In this document: one piece after another, positions 51,401 to 62,034 of the stretch
Layout: each line of letters starts with the position of its first letter
How positions within the stretch are numbered: position 1 is the stretch's first letter
Source: Embiotoca jacksoni
Lineage: Eukaryota > Chordata > Actinopteri > Embiotocidae
Direction of reading: 5' to 3'
Assembly: GCA_022577435.1 (NCBI GenBank)
Contig: JAKOON010000056.1
Location: 1,597,915-1,661,914 of the forward strand
Length of the DNA: 64,000 bases
Translations under genes and position numbers: made by a program
Notes under the pieces: model-generated
Told to the model about the DNA's origin: nothing
What the model saw: only the letters and a program-made list of their open reading frames with translations
The model's database searches: none

Positions 51401-54400
51401 TCATATTTTAGACGACATGCTATAGTATGACTTTTTTTTATCATATTTTAGACGACATGCTATAGTATGACTTTTCTTTATCATATTTTAGACGACATGT
51501 TATAGTATGACTTTTCTTTATCATATTTTAGACGACATGCTATAGTATGACTTTTTTTTATCATATTTTAGACGACAGACTATAGTATGACTTTTTTATC
51601 ATATTTTAGACGACATGTTAAAGTATGACTTTTTTTTATCATATTTTAGACGACATGCTATAGTATGACTTTTTTTTAATCATATTTTAGACGACATGCT
51701 ATAGTATGACTTTTCTTTATCATATTTTAGACGACATGTTATAGTATGACTTTTTTATCATATTTTAGACGACATGCTATAGTATGACTTTTTTTTAATC
51801 ATATTTTAGACGACATGCTATAGTATGACTTTTTTTTTTATCATATTTTAGACGACATGCTATAGTATGATTTTTTTTAATCATATTTTAGACGACATGC
51901 TATAGTATGACTTTTTTTTAATCATATTTTAGACGACATGTTATAGTATGACTTTTCTTTATCATATTTTAGACGACATGCTATAGTATGACTTTTTTTT
52001 AATCATATTTTAGACGACATGTTATAGTATGACTTTTTTATCATATTTTAGACGACATGCCATAGTATGACTTTTTTTTAATCATATTTTAGACGACATG
52101 CTATAGTGTGACTTTTTTATCATATTTTAGACGACATGCTATAGTATGACTTTTTTTTAATCATATTTTAGACGACATGCTATAGTATGACTTTTCTTTA
52201 TCATATTTTAGACGACATGCTATAGTATGACTTTTTTATCATATTTTAGACGACATGCTATAGTATGACTTTTTTTTTATCATATTTTAGACGACAGACT
52301 ATAGTATGACTTTTTTATCATATTTTAGACGACATGTTAAAGTATGACTTTTTTATCATATTTTAGACGACATGCTATAGTATGACTTTTTTATCATATT
52401 TTAGACGACATGTTAAAGTATGACTTTTTTATCATATTTTAGACGACATACTATAGTATGACTTTTTTTTAATCATATTTTAGACGACATGCTATAGTAT
52501 GACTTTTTTTTTTTATCATATTTTAGACGACATGCTATAGTATGACTTTTCTTTATCATATTTTAGACGACATGCTATAGTATGACTTTTTTTTTTTTAT
52601 CATATTTTAGACGACATGCTATAGTATGACTTTTCTTTATCATATTTTAGACGACATGCTATAGTATGACTTTTTTATCATATTTTAGACGACATGCTAT
52701 AGTATGACTTTTTTTTATCATATTTTAGACGACATGCTATAGTATGACTTTTTTTTTTATCATATTTTAGACGACATGCTATAGTATGACTTTTTTTTAA
52801 TCATATTTTAGACGACATGCTATAGTATGACTTTTTTTTATCATATTTTAGACGACATGCTATAGTATGACTTTTTTTTATCATGTTTTAGACGACATGT
52901 TATAGTATGACTTTTTTTTAATCATATTTTAGACGACATACTATAGTATGACTTTTTTTTATCATATTTTAGACGACATGCTATAGTATGACTTTTTTAT
53001 CATATTTTAGACGACAGACTATAGTTTGACTTTTTTATCATATTTTAGGCGACATGTTATAGTATGACTTTTCTTTATCATATTTTAGACGACATGTTAT
53101 AGTATGACTTTTCTTTATCATATTTTAGACGACATGTTATAGTATGAATTTTTTTTATCATATTTTAGACGACATGCTATAGTATGACTTTTTTTTATCA
53201 TATTTTAGACGACATGTTATAGTATGACTTTTCTTTATCATATTTTAGACGACATGCTATAGTATGACTTTTTTTTATCATATTTTAGACGACATGCTAT
53301 AGTATGACTTTTTTTTAATCATATTTTAGACGACATGCTATAGTATGACTTTTCTTTATCATATTTTAGACGACATGTTATAGTATGACTTTTTTATCAT
53401 ATTTTAGACGACATGCTATAGTATGACTTTTTTATCATATTTTAGACGACATGCTATAGTATGACTTTTTTTTAATCATATTTTAGACGACATGCTATAG
53501 TATGACTTTTTTTTTTATCATATTTTAGACGACATGCTATAGTATGACTTTTTTTTATCATATTTTAGACGACATGCTATAGTATGACTTTTTTATCATA
53601 TTTTAGACGACAGACTATAGTTTGACTTTTTTATCATATTTTAGGCGACATGTTATAGTATGACTTTTCTTTATCATATTTTAGACGACATGTTATAGTA
53701 TGACTTTTCTTTATCATATTTTAGACGACATGTTATAGTATGAATTTTTTTTTATCATATTTTAGACGACATGCTATAGTATGACTTTTTTTTATCATAT
53801 TTTAGACGACATGCTATAGTATGACTTTTTTTTATCATATTTTAGACGACATGCTATAGTATGACTTTTTTATCATATTTTAGACGACAGACTATAGTTT
53901 GACTTTTTTATCATATTTTAGGCGACATGTTATAGTATGACTTTTCTTTATCATATTTTAGACGACATGTTATAGTATGACTTTTCTTTATCATATTTTA
54001 GACGACATGTTATAGTATGACTTTTCTTTATCATATTTTAGACGACATGTTATAGTATGACTTTTCTTTATCATATTTTAGACGACATGCTATAGTATGA
54101 CTTTTTTTTATCATATTTTAGACGACAGACTATAGTATGACTTTTTTATCATATTTTAGACGACATGTTAAAGTATGACTTTTTTTTATCATATTTTAGA
54201 CGACATGCTATAGTATGACTTTTTTTTAATCATATTTTAGACGACATGCTATAGTATGACTTTTCTTTATCATATTTTAGACGACATGTTATAGTATGAC
54301 TTTTTTATCATATTTTAGACGACATGCTATAGTATGACTTTTTTTTAATCATATTTTAGACGACATGCTATAGTATGACTTTTTTTTTTATCATATTTTA

Positions 54401-55604
54401 GACGACATGCTATAGTATGATTTTTTTTAATCATATTTTAGACGACATGCTATAGTATGACTTTTTTTTAATCATATTTTAGACGACATGTTATAGTATG
54501 ACTTTTCTTTATCATATTTTAGACGACATGCTATAGTATGACTTTTTTTTAATCATATTTTAGACGACATGTTATAGTATGACTTTTTTATCATATTTTA
54601 GACGACATGCCATAGTATGACTTTTTTTTAATCATATTTTAGACGACATGCTATAGTGTGACTTTTTTATCATATTTTAGACGACATGCTATAGTATGAC
54701 TTTTTTTTAATCATATTTTAGACGACATGCTATAGTATGACTTTTTGGTTATATTTTAGACGACATGCTATAGTATGACTTTTTGGTCATATTTTAGACG
54801 ACAGACTATAGTATGACTTTTTTATCATATTTTAGACGACATGTTAAAGTATGACTTTTTTTTATCATATTTTAGACGACATGCTATAGTATGACTTTTT
54901 TTTAATCATATTTTAGACGACATGCTATAGTATGACTTTTCTTTATCATATTTTAGACGACATGTTATAGTATGACTTTTCTTTATCATATTTTAGACGA
55001 CATGCTATAGTATGACTTTTTTTTATCATATTTTAGACGACAGACTATAGTATGACTTTTTTATCATATTTTAGACGACATGTTAAAGTATGACTTTTTT
55101 TTATCATATTTTAGACGACATGCTATAGTATGACTTTTTTTTAATCATATTTTAGACGACATGCTATAGTATGACTTTTCTTTATCATATTTTAGACGAC
55201 ATGTTATAGTATGACTTTTTTATCATATTTTAGACGACATGCTATAGTATGACTTTTTTATCATATTTTAGACGACATGCTATAGTATGACTTTTTTTTA
55301 ATCATATTTTAGACGACATGCTATAGTATGACTTTTTTTTTTTATCATATTTTAGACGACATGCTATAGTATGATTTTTTTTAATCATATTTTAGACGAC
55401 ATGCTATAGTATGACTTTTTTTTAATCATATTTTAGACGACATGTTATAGTATGACTTTTTTATCATATTTTAGACGACATGCCATAGTATGACTTTTTT
55501 TTAATCATATTTTAGACGACATGCTATAGTATGACTTTTTTTTAATCATATTTTAGACGACATGCTATAGTATGACTTTTTGGTCATATTTCGGACGAAA
55601 TATT
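39405..55604 (+). repeat. 16-kb satellite of 37-43-bp monomers
   Basis: Head-to-tail array of an AT-rich monomer whose core is GACGACATGCTATAGTATGA, followed by a T run of variable length (T5 to about T11) and 'atcatattttag'. Dividing the length by about 39 bp gives roughly 400 copies. Main core variants are gacatGCTATAG, gacatGTTATAG and gacaGACTATAG; linker variants are T(n)atc, ttttCtttatc, T(n)aatc and tttttGGtc. No long open frame exists. The core CATGCTATAGTATG is a near-perfect 14-bp dyad. The array sits between two single-copy genes and not next to other satellite classes. Confidence 0.97.
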
Positions 55605-56615
55605 TCGGACACGCTATAAATACGACTTCCGTTTAAATTGTGTCAGGCAACACAACAGTGCAGTTGTCAGCGTTGTCGTCTTACAGTCTAAAGGTCAGTG
55701 GTTCGATCCCCGCCTGGGACTTTCTATGTGGAATTTGCATGTTCCTGCATAGGTAATAAGTAAATTAAAATATTTCATCCATAATATGGATGACTATCTT
55801 ATGCATGTTATCATGCATATAGTCCATGATGTAAAACAAACATCATGTAGTCGTAATTGTGACAAAGTCACACTCCAAGCAAGAACATGCAATCCTCCAC
55901 AGACAGAGTTCCAAGCCCCTGATCGAACCGAGTACTTCCTGACTGTGAGATGACAACGCCAGCAACTGCAAAGTTGTGCTGCCTCTACTGCATGTTCGTC
56001 TGACTTATATTACTTATATGACTTTTAAACATTTTTTTGAAGAAAGCACAGTGGTGCAGTGGTTAGTGTTGTTGACTCCCAGTCAGAAGGTTCCAGGTTC
56101 AATTCTTGCCCTTGACATGGATTTTCATCCAGGATGTTAATATCATCCTTTCCCCGGCGAGTCTCGAACCTGGAACCTTCTGAATGGGAGGCAACAGCAC
56201 CAACCACTGCACCAGAGATCATTCTTCCTCAACATGTTTAAAAGTTATATAAGTCAGACACGCACGCAATTGCGTTATCAAAAATGTTGAAGTTCTTCGC
56301 CAGTGTTGTCATCTCACAATCAGGAGCTCCTGGGTTCGATAGGGGGTCTTGAACTTAGTGTGGAGGATTGCATGTTCTTGCTTGAATGTAATGTTTTACA
56401 TTATGGACAACATGCATAAGTTAGTCATCCATATTATGGATGACAGACTCTACTTTCTGGTCATTAGTTTTACAGGAATAAGGATTTCATGTTGAAAGTC
56501 ACAGGCAGGAATTGAACCCAGGACCTTTCGACTGAGAGACAACAACTCTGACAGCTGCACCACTGTGTTAGCTTCCATAACCTGAACGGAAGTCATACTT
56601 ATAGCATGTCGTCAG
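55605..56615. mobile_element. 1-kb palindrome of six tRNA-like modules
   Basis: The element folds on a centre near 56140 ('ggatgttaatatcatcc'). Six tRNA-like heads alternate in strand: + at about 55653, - at about 55885-55985, + at about 56045, - at about 56150-56215, + at about 56290, - at about 56500-56580. B-box-like motifs include ggttcgatccc (+), ggttcgatcag (-), ggttcaattct (+), ggttcgagact (-), ggttcgatagg (+) and ggttcaattcc (-). Modules pair 1-6, 2-5 and 3-4. Both tips carry a satellite-like phrase (acgctataaatacgact on the left; on the right strand atgctataagtatgact). No protein is encoded. Confidence 0.75.
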
Positions 56616-57004
56616 AAATTTGAAGGCACTATATCATGCTATAGTATGACTTTTTGGTCATATTTTAGACTACATGCTATAGTATGACTTTTTGGTCATA
56701 TTTTAGACGACATGCTATAGTATGACTTTTTTATTATCATATTTTAGACGACATGTTATAGTATGACTTTTTTTTTTATATCATATTTTAGACGACATGT
56801 TATAGTATGACTTTTTTATTATATTTTAGACGACATGTTATAGTATGACTTTTTTTTTTATCATATTTTAGACGACATGTTATAGTATGACTTTTTTTTT
56901 TATCATATTTTAGACGACATGTTATAGTATGACTTTTTTTTTTATCATATTTTAGACGACATGTTATAGTATGACTTTTTTTTATCATATTTTAGATGAC
57001 ATAC
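56616..57004 (+). repeat. Satellite monomers right of the palindrome
   Basis: About nine or ten monomers of the same satellite, in the same orientation as the main array. The minus-strand open frame here is repeat translation. Confidence 0.95.
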
Positions 57005-57347
57005 TTGTTAGAAAAATTACTGAGAGGCTAGATTCAAAATCAAACATATTGGACATTTATTCTCGCAAGAAGAAGGAGCAAAATAGATGTAAACTCAAAG
57101 AATGATGTCCAGCATTGCTCCTCCGTAGTTCAGCTTTTATGCAGTGTGACAAACAGTTGACAGTCACCTCCATTTCCTTTGTATCTGCTTTCGTATTATA
57201 ATACTGAGTTGGTTGTAGGTCACATGATGACACCGGGAAGTCGTCAATTAGATGCGGAAAGTAAAACAAAAGAAGCTTTCCTGAGCCACATGCAAATAAG
57301 ATGAAACAATCTTATTTTCTTTCCATCAATGTTTGTGAGTTTCTTAT
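57005..57347 (-). mobile_element. Possible solo LTR inserted in the satellite
   Basis: About 340 bp of unrelated sequence interrupts the satellite. On the minus strand it has a TATA-like 'cataaaag', then AATAAA about 80 bp on ('gagaataaatg'), and ends in 'TAACA' at the satellite junction. This order is LTR-like. No matching target duplication or internal region was found, so the class is uncertain. Confidence 0.35.
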
Positions 57348-57392
57348 GATATTTTGGACGACATACTATAGCATGACTTTTTTTTTGGAAAA
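57348..57392 (+). repeat. Isolated satellite monomer
   Basis: 'ttggacgacatactatagcatgac' marks one diverged monomer beyond the insertion and gives the right limit of the satellite field. Confidence 0.85.
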
Positions 57393-57657
57393 CTTTTGAA
57401 TCGGAGAGCCGGGCTCGTCTCAGGACAACGAATGAGACCTGGAACATCACAGACACTCTGAGCTGCACATTTAATGAAGGTTTCATCTGGACAGACGCTA
57501 AACACAGCTCATAACTCTCACAACAAGACATCGTTCTGAAAACAGGATGTACAACATCCACTCGGCCCTCCAGCTCTGCACACGCTGCTCCATCTCAGAA
57601 ACAAAGGAGGAAAAAAAGTCCTTGAAATAAAAACACGAGTCGATTCCCGCCGTGACG

Positions 57658-59501
57658 TCAGTCCTGAGGTTTCACAAACACTCTCTTTGAGTTAGTCTCC
57701 ATCACGTTGTGGTTCACGTCCTCGTCCTCCATCGACGCTCTCTCGCGCTTCTTTGCAAACTTTTTCCTCAAGCTATCGACCAAACTCTCGTACCTGAGAG
57801 GAAAAAACAGAGTCAGCCGCCGGTTTTATTACACAGACGGGTTTGATTTAAGGAATCACTTCGTACCTCAGAGCCATCTCCTCATCTGTGACGTCCGTCT
57901 GCATCCGTCTCGTGTCCTCTTCCTCTCCTTCCTCTTCTTCATCTTTAGGATTCATCAGAGCCATCAGTTTCTGTGGCGAACGCAAGACAACAAAAAAAGC
58001 ATGAATGTAAAATAAAGCAAAGGAACGGATGAATAAATTCGATGGAACGTTCAAATAAAATTTAAATCTAAAACAAACTTTGATGAAAAGACACATTAAA
58101 TCAACATCAGGTTAAAAATAAAAACTGCTCTGAAATCAACATTTTCTGTAAAAACAAGCAGAGAAAGATGAGAAGCTGAAATGTGAGCGATCAGAGGTGA
58201 TAAAGTCAAACTGAGACGGACCTCAACTTCAGGATTAAAACCCCTGAAGGACATGCGACCGTACTTCAAGTCTTCACACAACACGAAACTCTTCTCCTCA
58301 ATGATCAGGTTCCTGAAAAAAACATCACAAACACATTTTAAAATCATCATCAGGTTTAGTTACAAGGTGAACATGAGGAATGAGTGAAGCTCATCGTTAA
58401 AACTTTATTCAAGTTCAGTCTTTCAACAAACTGATGGTTCACAGCCTCGTTCTTTTTTTTATTTTTAAAGCCTTTTACACCAGACTCCATTTAAAAAACG
58501 TCCCGTTTACTATTCAGCTCATTTATGTTACGAAAAAGTCCATCTGACGGACAAGTTATGAGAACGCAATGACGCAAGAAACACTTTAATCAGTCGGATA
58601 TCATTTTGTCGTTGTGAGAAATATTGATCTATTTTATATCTGTGCTGAAATGAACTGAGGCTTCAGCTGTTCAAGTGTAGGACGTGATCAGAGAAGGTAT
58701 CATCGGTCAGATTTATGAATGGAGTCTGGCTTCGGGGGAAGGAGGAGGACATCTTACTCTTTAGCTTTGAGCTCGGGCAGGTCCAGGTACCAGTGTTCAT
58801 CACTGATGATTCTCCGCTCGTCTTCCTCCAGCTGCTTCTTGGTCTCCGCGTCCAGACCTCTCTGCATGAACTGAGACACCGAGACAACGTCCACACGTTA
58901 CGTCACAGCTGTGACATAACGTCCACACGTTACGTCACAGCTGTGACATAACGTCCACACGTTACGTCACAGCTGTGACAGGTTCAACTTCAGCAGCAGA
59001 GCTGCAAACGATTAGTCCGAAAACAGAAAATCAATCAATCAAACTTTCTGACTCACTTATTGATAAAAAGAAAGAGGAATACGTTTCTGACTGCAGCGTT
59101 TTAAAAGTGAATATTTCCTCTAAAACAGGCTGCAGGTTAATTTCATGATGATTAAATCTGATATGAATTAAAATCATGGTTCAGTCTGCCTGACGTCTTT
59201 AAACGGCCCGTTTTAAGTTATTTAATTTACATCAGATCTGATCAAACGCTTCAGATTTAGTTCAGCTTCAAACAATATGATGAACAGATTTGTGGGGATG
59301 AAACTCGATTAAACTGATGATCAAGTTTATATTTTTTGTCCTGACCATAAAAAGGTACTTAATGAAACAGGAAGTGTTTAATTGTCGGATCCTGAAGGAG
59401 GTTCTGCTCGGCGAACAACACGACCGGTTCCTCACAACTTCCGTTTCACTTACCTTCATGCGCAGAAGGTTTTTGGAGAGTTTCATGGAGTCGTTCGCCA
59501 T
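57658..59501 (-). CDS. mphosph6: M-phase phosphoprotein 6, exosome cofactor
   Basis: Five exons on the minus strand: 59454-59501, 58758-58870, 58222-58312, 57867-57970 and 57658-57793. Phases agree and give 163 residues (human 160). The start KLSKNLLRMKFMQRGL, the EEHWYLDLPELK-like motif, the FVLCEDLKYGRMSFRGFNPEVE block, an acidic linker, VTDEEMALRYE and the terminal KPQD are all characteristic of MPHOSPH6. Known role: nuclear/nucleolar RNA-exosome-associated protein needed for 5.8S rRNA 3' maturation, working with the exosome and MTR4. Its closeness to hsd17b2 matches human chromosome 16q23, although here an 18-kb satellite field lies between. A 44-bp tandem array abuts the start codon. Confidence 0.93.
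58887..58981 (+). repeat. 32-bp repeat x3 with CRE-like dyads, mphosph6 intron 1
   Basis: Three copies of a unit containing 'acgttacgtca' (CRE-like) and the perfect palindrome GTCACAGCTGTGAC. The array starts about 16 bp upstream of the exon 2 acceptor in mphosph6 sense. Confidence 0.85.
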
Positions 59502-59725
59502 TTTTTAACGGTTTGAACCGAACTGCAGCAGCTCCGCAGGAACTCTTTTTAACGGTTTGAACCGAACTGCAGCAGCTCCGCAGGAACTCTTTTTAACGGT
59601 TTGAACCGAACTGCAGCAGCTCCGCAGGAACTCTTTTTAACGGTATGAACCGAACTGCAGCAGCTCCGCAGGAACTCTTTTTAACGGTTTGAACCGAACT
59701 GCAGCAGCTCCGCAGGAACTCGTTC
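59502..59725 (-). repeat. 44-bp tandem repeat x5 at the mphosph6 start
   Basis: Five almost identical copies with 'aacgg' at 59507, 59551, 59595, 59639 and 59683. Each has cggtt-tg-aaccg and 'ctgcagcagctccgcagg'. The first copy touches the ATG, so the 5' UTR, and probably the core promoter, lies in the array. Confidence 0.9.
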
Positions 59726-59800
59726 CCTCGTTGGCTGCTAAGCTAACAGCACGAGTTCCGCGCAGGCGCAGAAGCTCGTAAACAATGAAGCGGGGAGGAG
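59726..59800 (-). promoter_or_regulatory. Likely distal part of the mphosph6 promoter
   Basis: A short GC-richer patch with 'gcgcaggcgcag' (NRF1-like) upstream of the 44-bp array, before the sequence becomes AT-rich. Confidence 0.4.
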
Positions 59801-60710
59801 CCTGATTAATCAACTTCCGATATCATCGATGTTCGAGAGAAAAGCAGAATCATGTTCAGACTTTAAAACGAAAAGATTCAAGTCCAAACCATCAGAATTG
59901 TATTTTTTTTTAATCAGAAACTGAATATATTCTTGTTTAACAAAACACATTTAATTAAAATAACATTTAGAAATATTTTCAAAATAAATATAGTTCATTC
60001 CTCCAGCTGTTAAACATTCTAGATTTAATATCTGTGAACATGAAAATGATGATTATTTTCCAAATTATTTAAGTGACCAGCTAATTTGTGAAACCCTCTC
60101 ATTGATTGATTGTTTTGTCCGAACAACAGTTCAAACCTTGAAATTATTCAAATTGAATGACAATAATCCAAATCGAAAGCAGGAAATCTTCACATCAGAA
60201 ACACATATATGGAAATTTACTTTACAAATATATTCAAAAAGAATCATTCTCTGTGAATCAGATAAATGTTTAATCACTAAAAGGCGTCATATTTAAATGT
60301 AGTGACGTAATTATACAGCAGACGTCGCAGACAGGAGAACCACATTAAGATGAGGAGGAGAGATCACAGCAGGACGAAGGTTTGGCTCATCTGACCCAGT
60401 GGAAGGAGGACCGACCTTTGACCTCCACCTCCAGCAGAGTGCCAACGAGAACGAACCAGACGAGAGAACTTCAGTGGTCCGGAGACGAGACAAGACGGAC
60501 AGTGATGTCATCGTTGGTTTGTGAACGTTATGAATCCTCCAGTTCAGATTCTGTCCGTCACCATCTTTACTAGTTCGGAGCGGTTTGGAGCAGGAAGTGA
60601 CCATATTTGGACGAGCTGGGGGAGGAGCCAGCGGTGGATCTGACCGATCTGATCGGAAACCTGACGATACTACGTCCCGCCCACCGATAGCTGTAACCTG
60701 ACTGCACCAC
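59801..60710. other. Intergenic, no gene seen
   Basis: AT-rich to about 60300, then more balanced sequence. A 136-codon minus-strand frame at 60311-60721 is Ser/Arg/Pro-rich with no recognisable domain and partly overlaps a repeat edge. Confidence 0.5.
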
Positions 60711-61020
60711 AGGCCTGTCAATCAAACAGACACGCCCCCAAAAACAGGTCTTCTTGAATCTTCTTTTCTAATGAATGAGGGATTATTTTCAGATGGACCT
60801 CCAGAAAACTAATAAGAAGGAGTGACTTTAGCTAACAACACCGAGATAACTGATGGACACATTTTATTCACTTTGGATTTGATGAGAGAAGTTGAATGGG
60901 AGTCTATGGAGCCGGAGGCTTTTTGGAGCCGACCTCTAGTGGCACTCGCTGGTATTGCAGCTGAAGGCCTCATTTTTCAGACCTGAAGCTAACAACACTT
61001 TTATAAACAGTCTGTGGGTG
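60711..61020 (+). repeat. Interspersed repeat, copy 1 of an inverted pair
   Basis: Nearly identical, in reverse complement, to 62122-62448. Shared phrases include 'cctgtcaatcaaacagac', 'gatggacctccagaaaac' and 'gtctatggagccggaggc'. On the minus strand it carries AATAAA near 60865, 220 bp past the snx20 stop. Confidence 0.85.
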
Positions 61021-61086
61021 CAGCGTGTTGATCCGTTGGTGCTCTCAGAGCTGCTGACAGTAACTCTGATCCAGTCGGCTCCTTCG

Positions 61087-61989
61087 TCAGATGAATTCCC
61101 GGATCAGCAGCTCCTTCAGGGAGCGTGGCGACGCCTCTCCCCTCTCGGCATCCCTCAGGGTGGTCAGCTCCTCCTGCAGCTGAGCCACGGGTCGACCCAG
61201 CCGGTACCCTTCGTCCACCAGCAGCTCCAGCAGGGCGGCTCTGTAGCGCCGCAGGCCGTAGCGCCTCACCGGGGGTAGAGCTCTCTGGGCGGCCGCGAAC
61301 GCCTGCTCCGGCTCGTCCAGGTCGCGGTGGCAGACGGCGAGGCCGGCCAGCGTGGAGACGGTCATGGTGGGCTGCTGCCACGGCAACAGCTTCTCCTGGA
61401 TGTCCAGAACGGTCCGCAGCTGCTCCAGAGCGGGCCGGAACTGCCCGGCCCGCAGCAGGCCGTGGGCCCGCCGCTGCTCCTGCTCGGTGAAGAAGGAGGC
61501 GAAGAGAGGGGAGTGCCGGACGCAGCGGGTGGCGTACAGCCGGGCCAGGTAGTCCTGCAGCGCCCGGCGCCGCTCCGAGATGCTCTCCGGGCAGAAGTTC
61601 CCCGTCAGCAGCTTGCGGGGAAGAAGCACCTCCTCCAGCTCCTCCTCGAACTCCTCCACAAGTCGGTGGTGGAGGTGGCAGAAGTCGCTGTAGCGGCGCT
61701 CCACCGACACGCGGTGGGACTCGAAGCTGCCGGAACGCATCACCACGATCTCATACAGCTGGAGAGAGAAACAGGAAGCAGGAAGTGGCGGTTGGAACTC
61801 CTGTATGTGACTCTGATCTTTAATAAAGTGTAAAACACGACGTCTCACCACGTGTTTGCTCAGAGTTTGTTCAACAATACGAGTCGATGGGATTTCAAAC
61901 AGCAGCCTGACGGGTCGCTGCTCCCGCTTCACCGCCTGCCAGTTCTGCTGTAGCTCCTTTGTGGTCAAACTGGAGCAACTGGGAAGGTC

Positions 61990-62034
<45 letters not shown>

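Noticed and set aside
39405..55604. CRISPR array
   Set aside because: Monomers are contiguous with no unique spacers, no cas genes are present, and the genome is eukaryotic.
56800..56988. Minus-strand repeat protein with 'SHTITCRLKYD' units
   Set aside because: Satellite translation; the frame breaks wherever the T-run length changes.
60311..60721. 136-codon minus-strand frame
   Set aside because: No domain, low-complexity composition, and one end lies in a repeat.
61125..61833. Plus-strand frames across snx20
   Set aside because: Antisense shadows of the PX/PXB exon.
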